NCBI RefSeq assembly: GCF_001307155.1
Contig: NZ_CP012830.1
Coordinates: 4,896,501 to 4,960,500, forward strand
DNA length: 64,000 nucleotides
Direction: 5' to 3'
Source: Pseudomonas fluorescens
GTDB taxonomy: Bacteria; Pseudomonadota; Gammaproteobacteria; Pseudomonadales; Pseudomonadaceae
Below the pieces are notes generated by a model, which was not told where the DNA came from, searched no databases, and worked only from the letters and a program-made list of their open reading frames with translations. Every line of letters starts with the position of its first letter. Position 1 is the first letter of the stretch. Below, in pieces: positions 1 through 8,515 of the stretch. The position numbers were made by a program, and so were the translations under genes.

Positions 1-27
1 GATCTTTTGCTCTCGCGCCAGAAGAAC

Positions 28-693
28 CTAGCGCCGCAGATAAGCGCCGAAGTCGATATCCCCGGCACTGAGGATCGCTTGCACCCGGTTGTGCACGTTG
101 AGCTTGCGCAGGATCGCCGAGACGTGGGCCTTGACCGTGGTTTCGGCGATGTCCAGGGTGTAGGCGATCTGCTTGTTCGATTCACCCTTGGTCATGCGTT
201 CGAGCACCAGCAGTTGCTTGCGGGTCAGGGCCTGGAGCAATTCGGGAGGAAAGCTCGGGGTTTCGCTCATGCGTCGAGTGAAGGCGCTTTTTTGCGTGCG
301 AATGATGTCCGGCGGCAGGTAAACGTTGCCGTTGAGGATCTGCTCGATCGCCTCGGTCATTTGCGAGCGTGGCGAAGACTTGGTGATAAAGCCCACGGCG
401 CCATAGGTGATGGCTTGCAGTACCACCTGCTTGTCCTGCTCGGCAGAGACGATCACCACCGGAATGGTCGGCGCCTCGTTGCGCAGATTGATCAGGCCAT
501 TGAGGCCGTGCATGCCGGGCATGTTCAAATCCAGCAGGATCAGGTCCAGGTCGTCGTGCTGCCGGGTCAGCGTCAGGGCGCTCTCGAGGTCGGCGGTCTC
601 CATCACCTCGCTGCCCGGAAAGCCGTCGCTGATAACGTTGTGAATGGCTTCGCGAAACAGCGGGTGATCGTCGGCAATCAGAATTTTATACAT
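28..693 (-). CDS. agmR: LuxR-family response regulator, AgmR/ErbR/PedR1 type
   Basis: This 221-residue protein has a receiver domain (about residues 1-120) with acidic residues D8/D9, phospho-acceptor D55 in [10 protein letters not shown] and conserved K105. A C-terminal NarL/LuxR helix-turn-helix follows (about 155-210), with [17 protein letters not shown] as the recognition-helix region. In Pseudomonas, regulators of this type (AgmR/ErbR, PedR1) activate genes for PQQ-dependent alcohol oxidation, and its place next to the ped/exa genes supports that role. It is transcribed away from the oxidation genes, in the same direction as the ABC module that lies upstream of it. All receiver residues are present, so normal control by phosphorylation is expected. 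The hybrid kinase at 14898-16625 is a plausible but unproven partner. Confidence 0.9.
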   Translation of the reverse strand: MYKILIADDHPLFREAIHNVISDGFPGSEVMETADLESALTLTRQHDDLDLILLDLNMPGMHGLNGLINLRNEAPTIPVVIVSAEQDKQVVLQAITYGAVGFITKSSPRSQMTEAIEQILNGNVYLPPDIIRTQKSAFTRRMSETPSFPPELLQALTRKQLLVLERMTKGESNKQIAYTLDIAETTVKAHVSAILRKLNVHNRVQAILSAGDIDFGAYLRR

Positions 694-888
694 GGCCTTT
701 CACCTCGTTATTGTGATTAGGGTGGGGCAGGGTTCTCAGGCTATGGCGTCAGGGAAAGGGGCTGCCGGCGACGCAAGGCACTCGGCACAGGCTCTCATCC
801 TGTTTGTCATGGACCCATTACATGCCAGGGACGGTGCTTTGTGAATGCGACCATAGATAAGAAAACCAGTACTAAAGTAGGAGACGGG

Positions 889-1680
889 TTATCCGGCCTT
901 GCGTAACGCCGCATGCTGGGGATTGAAAGTCAGCACCGCAAGCGAGCTGAACAGCAGGGTCAGCCCCAGGCACACCGCCAATGCCAGCAGATTGAGGCGT
1001 TCGTACAGGGCAAAACGCACCAGCTCCACCGCATGGGTGAACGGGTTCAGGGCACAGAGCCAGTATAACCACTGGCTGGCCTCGAGCATCTTCCACAACG
1101 GATACAGGGCCGATGACAGGAAAAACAGCGGGAAGATCACGAAATTCATTACCCCGGCAAAGTTCTCCAACTGGCGAATCGCGTTGGACAGCAGCAGCCC
1201 CAGGGCGCTGAGCATCAGGGCCACCAGCAGCAGCACCGGTAATGCCAGCAGCAGTCCCGCCGCCGGTGGTTGCACGCCGTACAGCCAGGCGATGGCGAGG
1301 AAAGCATAAACCTGCAACAGGGAAATCAACGAGGTGGCCACTAATTTGCTGCCCAGCAGAAAGGCTCGCGGCAGAGGGCTGGTCAGCAGCACCCGCATGC
1401 TACCCATCTCCCGGTCGTAGACCATCGACAGCGAGCCCTGCATACCGTTGAACAGCAGGATCATGCAGGCCAGGCCCGGGATGATGTACACCTCATAGGG
1501 AATGTAGGTGTCGTAGGGTTCGATAATCGCGATACCCAAGGCAGCGCGAAATCCTGCGGCGAACACCAGCAGCCACAGTAGCGGGCGCACCAGGGCGCTA
1601 AGAAAACGCGTGCGTTGCAACACGAAGCGCAGCCATTCGCGCAACACGATACCGCTGAAACACCGCCAGTATGCGTTCAT
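889..1680 (-). CDS. pedC: ABC-2 type permease of the PQQ-alcohol-dehydrogenase-associated transporter (PedC type)
   Basis: A 263-residue integral membrane protein with about six hydrophobic segments and the ABC-2 family layout: a long amphipathic N-terminus, then a helix pair around residues 30-85 and a conserved central loop containing YDREMGSMRVLL. Its ATG overlaps the stop of the ATPase gene by four bases (ATGA at 1677-1680), so the two are translationally coupled. This is the fourth gene of a four-gene module (binding protein, propeller, ATPase, permease) that accompanies PQQ alcohol dehydrogenases in Pseudomonas. The transported substrate is not known; export of a toxic alcohol or aldehyde, or an assembly role, has been supposed. 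Family assignment is firm, direction and substrate are inference. Confidence 0.85.
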   Translation of the reverse strand: MNAYWRCFSGIVLREWLRFVLQRTRFLSALVRPLLWLLVFAAGFRAALGIAIIEPYDTYIPYEVYIIPGLACMILLFNGMQGSLSMVYDREMGSMRVLLTSPLPRAFLLGSKLVATSLISLLQVYAFLAIAWLYGVQPPAAGLLLALPVLLLVALMLSALGLLLSNAIRQLENFAGVMNFVIFPLFFLSSALYPLWKMLEASQWLYWLCALNPFTHAVELVRFALYERLNLLALAVCLGLTLLFSSLAVLTFNPQHAALRKAG

Positions 1681-2432
1681 CGGGTGCTGACTCCGGTAGT
1701 GGCCGCGAGGCCTGGTGAAGGGGTGAGGCGGGCGAAAGCGGCATCAAGGTCGCCGCCGTGCTCCCGGCTCAGTGCGTCCGCCTGTCCGCTGGCGACCAGC
1801 CGGCCCTGATGGAGGATCAGCAGGTCATCGTTGGGGTGCACTTCGTCCAGCAGGTGGGTGGTCCAGAGCGCACTGATCTGTTGTTCGTGACACAGTGTGC
1901 GAATGTGCCGATTGAGCGCCAGGCGGCTGGCCGGGTCGAGGCCGGCACTGGCTTCATCCAGCAGCAGCAAGCGCGGTTCGTGGAGCAGGGCGCGGGCAAT
2001 TTCCACCCGCCGACGATGCCCGCCATTGAGTTCACGAACCCGTTCGTGCCGTCGCTCGCTCAGGCTTTGGCGCGCCAGTTCGGCATCGACCCGCCTCTGG
2101 CTCTGGCCGCGCGACAAACCCTGCAACGCGGCGTGATAGCGCAGGTTCTGTTCAATGCTCAGGTCCAGGTCCAGAGTGCTTTGCTGGAACACCACCCCCA
2201 ATTGACGCAAGGCCGGGCGCGCGGCGTTGCGCAACGAGCAACCGCCGACTCGAATGTCCCCGCGTTGCAGGTCATAGAGCCGGGTGAGCAGGGCGATCAG
2301 CGTTGACTTGCCCGCGCCGTTGGGCCCCAGCAGTGCCGCGAAACGCCCGGGCGCCAGGCTGAAACTGACCTGTTTCAGTGCTTCGCGCGGGCCGTAGGCG
2401 AAGCTCACGTCGCAGACATCAAGGGCGTTCAT
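1677..2432 (-). CDS. pedB: ABC transporter ATP-binding protein, PQQ-ADH-associated (PedB type)
   Basis: A 251-residue ATPase, with the start taken at 2432 because that ATG overlaps the preceding stop as ATGA. An in-frame ATG seven codons upstream is possible but lies inside the preceding gene. Walker A is GPNGAGKST (residues 36-44). The signature loop is LNGGH rather than LSGGQ, a mild deviation. Walker B is LLLLDEASAGLD, followed by the switch histidine in WTTHLLDEV. This is the DrrA/NodI-like class that pairs with ABC-2 permeases, matching the downstream gene. Both flanking junctions are four-base overlaps, so the module is one tightly coupled operon. Confidence 0.88.
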   Translation of the reverse strand: MNALDVCDVSFAYGPREALKQVSFSLAPGRFAALLGPNGAGKSTLIALLTRLYDLQRGDIRVGGCSLRNAARPALRQLGVVFQQSTLDLDLSIEQNLRYHAALQGLSRGQSQRRVDAELARQSLSERRHERVRELNGGHRRRVEIARALLHEPRLLLLDEASAGLDPASRLALNRHIRTLCHEQQISALWTTHLLDEVHPNDDLLILHQGRLVASGQADALSREHGGDLDAAFARLTPSPGLAATTGVSTR

Positions 2433-3388
2433 GGCGTGACCACCACACCCCATGGGTAGCGTCCGACCTTCACCGATTTGATGACTTTGAGGCTGTTGAC
2501 ATCGATCACCGATACATCGCCGCTGACCCCGTTGGTCGCCAGCAACTGGCTCTGATCCGGGGTAAACGACATTTGCCAGACGCGTCGCCCGACCAACAGG
2601 TAGTCGAGGATTTCGAAGGTTTTGGCATCGATGACCGCCACATGGTTGGCCGGGCCCAGTGCGACGAAGGCGTACTTGCCGTCGGCGCTGAGCTTGACGC
2701 CCACCGGCTGTACTTTGTCCGGGTGCACGCCCTTGATCTGGAACTTCAGGGTCTTGAGGATCTTGCGGGTCGCCACATCGAGAATGGTTACGGTGCCGCC
2801 GATTTCGGCGGAAGCCCAGAGTTGCGAGCCATCCCGATTGAACTCGACGAAACGCGGCCGCTGATCCACCAGGGTGCTGTCGGTCAGGGTCTGGGTGCTG
2901 GTGTCGATCCAGTGCAGCATGTTCGTGGTTTCACTGGTGTTGACCGCCCACTTGCCGTCGGGGCTGACCGCCATGCCTTCGGGTTCGACGCCCACATTGA
3001 CCTGGCCCAGGACCTTGGCGGTTTCGGTGTCGATCACCGTCACCAGTGCATCGTCCTCGTTGGAGACATACAGCCAGCGGTTGTTGGGGTGCAGGGCGAA
3101 TTGCTCCGGGTCCTTGCCGGAGGGCAGCTCCTTGATGATCTTGCGGGTGGCCACATCCATCACCTGGACCCGGTCCGAGTCGCTGGCGCAGATGTACAGC
3201 AATTTATTGTCGTGGGACAGCAACAGCCCGCGCGGACGCTGGCCCACGGGCAGGGTCTCGGTGACTTGCAGGGTCTGCATGTCGATCAGGCTCAGGCTGT
3301 TGTCTTTCTCGTTGGAGACCCAGGCAGTGCTCGCCACGGCTTGCCCGGCGGCGAGCAGGAGGGCGCAAGTGAGCAGGGTGCGGCGCAT
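2429..3388 (-). CDS. Exported YVTN beta-propeller protein, PQQ-catabolism-associated
   Basis: A 319-residue protein with a clear Sec signal peptide (MRRTLLTCALLLAAGQAVAS) followed by about seven blade-like repeats with the pattern V-x-V-I-D-x-x-T-x-K-V (for example VQVMDVATRKIIKELPSGKD and VTVIDTETAKVLGQVNVG). It belongs to the beta-propeller family found together with the ABC transporter of PQQ-dependent alcohol oxidation systems. It should act in the periplasm, perhaps as a scaffold or accessory binding protein; no catalytic residues are evident. It lies between the periplasmic binding protein and the ATPase, and its stop overlaps the ATPase start. Confidence 0.85.
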   Translation of the reverse strand: MRRTLLTCALLLAAGQAVASTAWVSNEKDNSLSLIDMQTLQVTETLPVGQRPRGLLLSHDNKLLYICASDSDRVQVMDVATRKIIKELPSGKDPEQFALHPNNRWLYVSNEDDALVTVIDTETAKVLGQVNVGVEPEGMAVSPDGKWAVNTSETTNMLHWIDTSTQTLTDSTLVDQRPRFVEFNRDGSQLWASAEIGGTVTILDVATRKILKTLKFQIKGVHPDKVQPVGVKLSADGKYAFVALGPANHVAVIDAKTFEILDYLLVGRRVWQMSFTPDQSQLLATNGVSGDVSVIDVNSLKVIKSVKVGRYPWGVVVTP

Positions 3389-3418
3389 GGCGGATTCCTT
3401 ATTGTTGTGGTGGTGTGA

Positions 3419-4603
3419 TCAGGGATAGCGGCAACTCACTTCAGGTTTGTCGAAACCCAGGCTGTCCATTTCATTGGTGGGGTGTAAAAAGCCGTCCTCG
3501 GGCGCGGTGCTGACCAGCGCTCGCGGCTGGACGATGGGGATCGGCTGGCGCAACTGGCCGTTCCATGGGCGATAGCTGAGTTTGCGGCCCTTGAAACCGT
3601 CCAGTGGCAACTGGTCACTGAGTTCCAGTTGGCGAATGGCCACCGGGTCGGTCTGGCGCAGTTTACTGACTGCGCTGGCGATGCTGCGCACGGCGACCCA
3701 GGCGGCGAAGTCGCGGTCGTTCATATTGCGTCCGGCCAGGGCTTCGAAGCGCTTCTGCAACTGGGCGGCCCCGTAGGTTTCCACGCTGTGGTGCCAGCCG
3801 GTTGGGGTCAGTCCCTGGGTGCCGGCCACGGGGCGCGGGTACCAGGTCTGGTAGGGGACGTATTCGCCGAAGTCGCCGCGCTCATCCGCCACCAGCACCA
3901 CGTCGTATTCGGCGGTCTGGGTGAACAGGGGCATGTCGGCCTGGGCGCTGCGGCGCTGGTCGTTGTCGAACGTCCAGGGTTTCTCGGCGACGATCTTCAG
4001 CCCGAAGCGTTTCATGGCCCGTCGCAGAGCGGCGGCATAGGCCTGGTCTTCCGGCGTCTGACCGACGATCAGCAACGCCCGCTGCCATTTGCGCACCACC
4101 ATGAACTGCACCAGTGCATCGGCCAGCATGGCCCGGCTGGGCAGACTGTGCAGCACGTTGGCCAGGCAGTCGGTGCTGCGCAGGCTGTCATCGGCACTGC
4201 CGGCATTGAACAGCAGGCTGTCGGGCAGGGCGGCGCTGAGCTGGCGCAGACTGTCCAGCGGCGCATTCACCACGAACAATCGCAGGCCTTGAGCGTGCTG
4301 GACTCTGGCGGCTTCGAGCAACGCTTCGGGACTGTCGACGACGGTGCTTTGCAGGTGATAGTCGTGTTTGAGAAAGCGCCCGGTGCTGTTGCTGTCGATG
4401 ATTGCCAACTCGGCACCTCGCAGCCCCGCATCAGTGGGTTCGGGGATGACAGTGGACAGCAATGGTCCGGGATCGGGGCGATAACCCAGGTAGCCGATGC
4501 GCACTTGCAACGGGTCGTCGTCCGCCTGGCTCTGGGTGGCCAGCAACGCGGAGCAGGCAATCGCCAACCAATAGAACAGGGCGTAACCAATAAGCTGGCG
4601 CAT
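3419..4603 (-). CDS. Periplasmic ABC substrate-binding protein, PQQ-ADH-associated
   Basis: A 394-residue protein. The start at 4603 is chosen over a more upstream in-frame ATG because it is preceded by GGAG at a good distance and begins a normal signal peptide (MRQLIGYALFYWLAIACSAL, cleavage near TQSQA). The rest resembles type 1 (Leu/Ile/Val-like) periplasmic binding proteins, with an early VRIGYLGYRPDPGP strand. It is the first gene of the minus-strand ABC module and is divergent from the 40-codon gene and cytochrome c550 across about 150 bp, which should hold promoters for both directions. The ligand is unknown. Confidence 0.82.
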   Translation of the reverse strand: MRQLIGYALFYWLAIACSALLATQSQADDDPLQVRIGYLGYRPDPGPLLSTVIPEPTDAGLRGAELAIIDSNSTGRFLKHDYHLQSTVVDSPEALLEAARVQHAQGLRLFVVNAPLDSLRQLSAALPDSLLFNAGSADDSLRSTDCLANVLHSLPSRAMLADALVQFMVVRKWQRALLIVGQTPEDQAYAAALRRAMKRFGLKIVAEKPWTFDNDQRRSAQADMPLFTQTAEYDVVLVADERGDFGEYVPYQTWYPRPVAGTQGLTPTGWHHSVETYGAAQLQKRFEALAGRNMNDRDFAAWVAVRSIASAVSKLRQTDPVAIRQLELSDQLPLDGFKGRKLSYRPWNGQLRQPIPIVQPRALVSTAPEDGFLHPTNEMDSLGFDKPEVSCRYP

Positions 4604-4757
4604 AGGGCACTCCACTTCGTATGGCGCCAGCATAGGAAGTCCGGGAGGGCAGCGAAATATGCAGAAAGTACCAGTGAGCCAGTACCAAGGTCGTAACTTG
4701 CCGCGTGCGGCGCGGTTTTAGCATGGGTAACAGCCACCCACCCGGAGCACAACGATC

Positions 4758-4880
4758 ATGCGAATTCTTAAAGCGTTGCTCCTGCCGTTGCTGCTGATCC
4801 TGAGCCTGATCGGCGTCGACAAACTGCACGGAGCCCGCCCTGTCTCCGTGCCGGTGGTCCCCGTGACCCCAGGGAATTAG
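4758..4880 (+). CDS. Small membrane peptide (40 aa) at the head of the exa/ped operon
   Basis: An unlisted short gene: ATG at 4758, TAG ending at 4880, 40 residues. A GGAG ribosome-binding site lies ten bases upstream. The product starts MRILKALLLPLLLILSLIGV, a charged end followed by one hydrophobic helix, then a short Pro/Val-rich tail ending VTPGN. It could be a single-pass inner-membrane peptide or an uncleaved signal anchor. It sits between the divergent promoter region and the cytochrome c550 gene, so it would be the first gene of the alcohol-oxidation transcript. I do not recognise a named family. The ribosome-binding site and the clean hydrophobic/charged pattern make it more likely real than chance. 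Confidence 0.55.
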   Translation: MRILKALLLPLLLILSLIGVDKLHGARPVSVPVVPVTPGN

Positions 4881-5040
4881 GCGCGCAGGCCGCCGATCGC
4901 CCAGCGCTTCGCCACAAGCCCTACTACCAAGGGATGAGCGGGCGACCACCAAAGCAGCATTCGGATCGTGCCGCGCTGTTCCTAAGATGAGTCCGTAGCC
5001 TCTGTAGAGAGGTATTGCGTGCAATCTTGAGGGCAAAACA

Positions 5041-5502
5041 ATGACAACAAAACGCAACGCCTTGCTGGTTGCCGGGCTGCTGACCGGCCTGTTCGGTGCC
5101 GGTGCAACCTGGGCTCATGGCAATGTGGTCCCCCAGGCAGTGGAAACCAAGGGCCTGACCCCGATCAAGGATGCCGGCGTGCAGGTCGATGCCGATGGCT
5201 GGGCTGCGGCGAACCCCTATCGGTCCTCCCCTGAACATGACAAGGCTCTGGAAATCGGCTCTTCGGCCTACAACCAGAACTGCGCCGCCTGCCATGGCCT
5301 GGAAGCCAAGTCCGGTGGTATTGCCCCCGACCTGCGCCTGCTGGATGTCGGCGAAGCGGGTGATGAATGGTTCGTCCAGCGTGTCCGTAATGGCGCGGTG
5401 CGCGACGGTCGGGTCTACATGCCGAAGATGGCCGACTACCTGAGCCAGGAAGCGCTGTGGGCGGTGCGCACTTACCTCGACAGCGTGCATGTCGAGCAAT
5501 GA
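5041..5502 (+). CDS. exaB: Cytochrome c550, electron acceptor of the quinoprotein alcohol dehydrogenase
   Basis: A 153-residue protein with a signal peptide (MTTKRNALLVAGLLTGLFGA, cleavage near TWAHG), a single haem-binding motif CAACH (C81, C84, H85) and a likely distal methionine ligand in VYMPKMADYL. It matches the c550/PedF family that takes electrons from PQQ alcohol dehydrogenase in the periplasm and hands them to the oxidase chain. The gene is followed by pedG after three bases, and the dehydrogenase comes next, so the pathway is grouped. In P. putida nomenclature this is pedF. Confidence 0.93.
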   Translation: MTTKRNALLVAGLLTGLFGAGATWAHGNVVPQAVETKGLTPIKDAGVQVDADGWAAANPYRSSPEHDKALEIGSSAYNQNCAACHGLEAKSGGIAPDLRLLDVGEAGDEWFVQRVRNGAVRDGRVYMPKMADYLSQEALWAVRTYLDSVHVEQ

Positions 5503-5505
5503 CCC

Positions 5506-6381
5506 ATGCGCCTGCTCGCGGTGTTCATCAGTGCAGTGTTGTTGTGTTGCCAGGCGGTGCAGGCGCAGGTCCGCACCTTTGACCAAATGATTGCCGAAGG
5601 GGAGCTGAAGGTCGCGGTCTACAAGGATTTCGCCCCCTACAGCTTCGAAGAGGCGGGCACGCCACGCGGGGTCGATGTTGAACTGGCCCAGGCCCTGGCC
5701 AAGGCGCTCGGTGTCCGTCTCACGCTGATCTGGGCGCCGCCGGGAGAAAAGCTCGACGACGATTTGCGCGACTACATCTGGCGCGGCAGCCAACTGCGCA
5801 ACCAGCAGTTGGCCGACCTGATGATGCGCGTACCGTATGACCGCGACTACTCGCAAAAGCGCAACGAGCTCGGTGAGTTGGAGAACGGCCACGTAGTGAT
5901 GTTCGGGCCTTACCAGAACGAGCAATGGCAGGTCGCTTACGACCGTCGTCGACTGGAGTCGGTAGGCAGCGTTGCAGTGTTCGAGCATCACTCCATCGGG
6001 GTTGAGGTCGACAGTGTGCCGTCGTTCTACCTGACCTCGGTGTTCAACGGCATGCTCAGGGCCAGTACTCATCACTATCCGGGGGTACCCCAGGCCTTTG
6101 CTGCCATGAAGGCCGGCGAGGTCGATGCGGTGATGGCGATGCGCGGCGAGATCGACTGGCAGGTGCACGAGGCGGCCGATCCGCAATTGGCGCTGGCAGA
6201 AAACGCCTACCCGAACATGGGCAAGCAGCTCTGGGAGATCGGCATGGCGGTGCATGAAAGCAACCGTCAGCTGGCCTATGCGGTAGAGGAAGCGCTGGAA
6301 GGCTTGATCCGCGACGGCACGCTCAAGGCGATTTACGCCAGCTATGGCCTGCGCTATGACGTACCCGACATGTACCAATAA
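5506..6381 (+). CDS. pedG: MoxJ-like quinoprotein-associated periplasmic binding protein (PedG)
   Basis: A 291-residue exported protein (signal MRLLAVFISAVLLCCQAVQA) with the fold pattern of family 3 solute-binding proteins: LKVAVYKDFAPYSF near the N-terminus and GVDVELAQALAKALGV shortly after. It belongs to the branch found beside quinoprotein dehydrogenases (MoxJ/PedG), thought to help dehydrogenase maturation or cofactor or metal delivery rather than nutrient uptake. It starts three bases after the c550 stop and is probably co-transcribed with it. A 44-base stem-loop follows before the dehydrogenase gene. Confidence 0.85.
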   Translation: MRLLAVFISAVLLCCQAVQAQVRTFDQMIAEGELKVAVYKDFAPYSFEEAGTPRGVDVELAQALAKALGVRLTLIWAPPGEKLDDDLRDYIWRGSQLRNQQLADLMMRVPYDRDYSQKRNELGELENGHVVMFGPYQNEQWQVAYDRRRLESVGSVAVFEHHSIGVEVDSVPSFYLTSVFNGMLRASTHHYPGVPQAFAAMKAGEVDAVMAMRGEIDWQVHEAADPQLALAENAYPNMGKQLWEIGMAVHESNRQLAYAVEEALEGLIRDGTLKAIYASYGLRYDVPDMYQ

Positions 6382-6396
6382 CCGATAGGCGTCATT

Positions 6397-6440
6397 GTGT
6401 CGGCTGTTGCGCTGCGGGCGAGCGCTGGCAGTATCGGCAC
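6397..6440. other. Long imperfect stem-loop between pedG and the alcohol dehydrogenase gene
   Basis: GTGTCGGCTGTTGCGCT pairs with AGCGCTGGCAGTATCGGCAC around a GCGGGCG loop. There is no T-run after it on the plus strand, so it is not a standard terminator. It may stabilise the c550-pedG mRNA end or attenuate read-through into the dehydrogenase gene. Confidence 0.5.
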
Positions 6441-6584
6441 TGACGCTCCTCTCATCCTCGATATGTACTAAGGAACTAGCAATCTCCGCACTGCGGGCAA
6501 TTGTTGCACCGGCGGCGGCGCCCAAGAATCTGCGTCAGACCGGAGAAATTTCCGGGTACAACAATAACCGCAGAGGTAGCCGTC

Positions 6585-8360
6585 ATGACCCACCCCGTAC
6601 GTCGTCAACCCTTCGCCCTCAGTGTGCTGCTCAGTGCCATGTTGCTGTCCGGCTCGGCCCTGGCCGCCGTCACCGATCAGGACATTCTCCAGGACCCGAA
6701 AAACCCCGGGCAGGTCGTCACCAACGGCCTCGGCGTCCAGGGCCAGCGCTACAGTCCGCTGGACATCCTCAATGTCAATAACGTGAAGGAACTGCGCCCG
6801 GTCTGGGCCTTTTCGTTCGGCGGTGAAAAGCAGCGTGGTCAGCAGGCGCAGCCGATGGTCAAGGATGGCGTGATGTACATGACCGGATCCTACTCGCGGG
6901 TGTTTGCGGTGGATGCCCACACCGGCAAGAAACTCTGGCAGTACGATGCACGCCTGCCGGACGATATCCGGCCGTGCTGCGACGTGATCAACCGTGGTGT
7001 GGCGCTGTACGACGATCTGGTGATTTTCGGCACCCTGGACGCCAAGCTCGTGGCCCTGAACAAGGACACCGGCAAAGTGGTCTGGAGCAAGAAAGTCGCC
7101 GACCACAAGGAAGGCTACTCCATCAGCGCCGCACCGCTGGTAGTCAACGGCAAGCTGATCACCGGCGTGGCCGGCGGCGAGTTCGGGGTGGTGGGCAAGA
7201 TCGAAGCCTACAACCCGAAAAACGGTGAGCTGCTGTGGACCCGGCCAACGGTCGAAGGGCACATGGGGTACGTCTACAAAGACGGCAAGGCCATCGAGAA
7301 CGGCATCTCCGGAGGAGAGGCCGGCAAGACCTGGCCGGGTGACCTCTGGAAAACCGGCGGTGCTGCGCCCTGGCTCGGTGGCTACTACGACCCGGAAACC
7401 AATCTGCTGTTGTTCGGTACCGGCAACCCGGCACCGTGGAACTCCCACCTGCGCCCTGGCGACAACCTCTATTCCTCGTCGCGTCTGGCGCTGAACCCGG
7501 ACGACGGCACCATCAAGTGGCACTTCCAGAGCACTCCGCACGATGGCTGGGACTTTGACGGCGTCAACGAGCTGATCTCGTTCAACTACAAGGACGGCGG
7601 CAAAGAGATCAAGGCAGCGGCCACCGCTGACCGCAACGGCTTCTTCTACGTGCTCGACCGCACCAACGGCAAGTTCATCCGTGGCTTCCCGTTTGTCGAC
7701 AAGATCACCTGGGCCAGCGGCCTCGACAAGGACGGCCGGCCTATCTACAACGAAGCCAGCCGCCCGGGCGCGCCGGGCACAGAAGAAAAAGGCAGTTCGG
7801 TGTTTGTCGCACCGGCATTCCTCGGTGCGAAAAACTGGATGCCGATGGCCTACAACCAGGACACCGGACTGTTCTACGTACCGTCCAACGAATGGGGCAT
7901 GGACATCTGGAACGAAGGCATCGCCTACAAGAAAGGCGCGGCATTCCTGGGCGCCGGCTTCACCATCAAACCGTTGAACGAAGACTACATCGGCGTGCTG
8001 CGCGCCATTGACCCGAAAACCGGCAAGGAAGTCTGGCGGCACAAAAACTACGCGCCGCTCTGGGGCGGGGTGCTGACCACCAAGGGCAACCTGGTGTTTA
8101 CCGGTACGCCGGAAGGCTTCCTGCAGGCCTTCAACGCCAAAACCGGGGAAAAGGTCTGGGAGTTCCAGACCGGCTCCGGCGTGCTCGGCTCGCCGATTAC
8201 CTGGGAGATGGATGGCGAGCAGTACGTCTCGGTGCTGTCCGGCTGGGGAGGTGCTGTCCCGTTGTGGGGTGGCGAAGTGGCCAAGCGGGTCAAGGACTTC
8301 AACCAGGGCGGCATGCTCTGGACCTTCAAACTGCCCAAGGACCTGGTGGCCAAGCATTGA
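6585..8360 (+). CDS. pedH: PQQ-dependent alcohol dehydrogenase, lanthanide type (PedH-like)
   Basis: A periplasmic quinoprotein of 591 residues, starting at 6585 behind AGAGG with signal peptide [20 protein letters not shown]... cleaved near SALAA. Features of the eight-bladed methanol/ethanol dehydrogenase family are all visible: the vicinal disulfide pair C131-C132, tryptophan-docking blades (for example [15 protein letters not shown]), metal ligands E199 (GGEF) and N281 (GTGNPAPWN), and catalytic D323 in GWDFDGVNE. Two residues later is D325, the extra acidic ligand that marks lanthanide-dependent enzymes; calcium enzymes have a non-acidic residue there. The length also matches PedH (about 595) rather than ExaA/PedE (about 620-630). 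No cytochrome domain is fused, so c550 serves as acceptor. The position after pedG and before the aldehyde dehydrogenase is the pedH position in P. putida. Confidence 0.93.
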   Translation: MTHPVRRQPFALSVLLSAMLLSGSALAAVTDQDILQDPKNPGQVVTNGLGVQGQRYSPLDILNVNNVKELRPVWAFSFGGEKQRGQQAQPMVKDGVMYMTGSYSRVFAVDAHTGKKLWQYDARLPDDIRPCCDVINRGVALYDDLVIFGTLDAKLVALNKDTGKVVWSKKVADHKEGYSISAAPLVVNGKLITGVAGGEFGVVGKIEAYNPKNGELLWTRPTVEGHMGYVYKDGKAIENGISGGEAGKTWPGDLWKTGGAAPWLGGYYDPETNLLLFGTGNPAPWNSHLRPGDNLYSSSRLALNPDDGTIKWHFQSTPHDGWDFDGVNELISFNYKDGGKEIKAAATADRNGFFYVLDRTNGKFIRGFPFVDKITWASGLDKDGRPIYNEASRPGAPGTEEKGSSVFVAPAFLGAKNWMPMAYNQDTGLFYVPSNEWGMDIWNEGIAYKKGAAFLGAGFTIKPLNEDYIGVLRAIDPKTGKEVWRHKNYAPLWGGVLTTKGNLVFTGTPEGFLQAFNAKTGEKVWEFQTGSGVLGSPITWEMDGEQYVSVLSGWGGAVPLWGGEVAKRVKDFNQGGMLWTFKLPKDLVAKH

Positions 8361-8515
8361 TCTGAGCCTGGAGGGGCCTGAATACCCTCAAGGCAAAACT
8401 ACGACCAAATGACGAGAGTCCCCCTGCCAACGGCGCATTCGTCCGGGCTGTGGGGCTCTCTACTATCGGTCTATCGCCTGTTGACCGACAGGCCTCGACC
8501 CAGCAGAGGTTCATC

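Noticed and set aside
4924-6525. A 533-codon minus-strand frame antisense to c550/pedG
   Set aside because: Shadow of the real genes in a high-GC region; no family features and no ribosome-binding site.
6468-8357. A 629-codon minus-strand frame antisense to the alcohol dehydrogenase
   Set aside because: Same reason: the plus strand encodes a complete quinoprotein with all catalytic residues.
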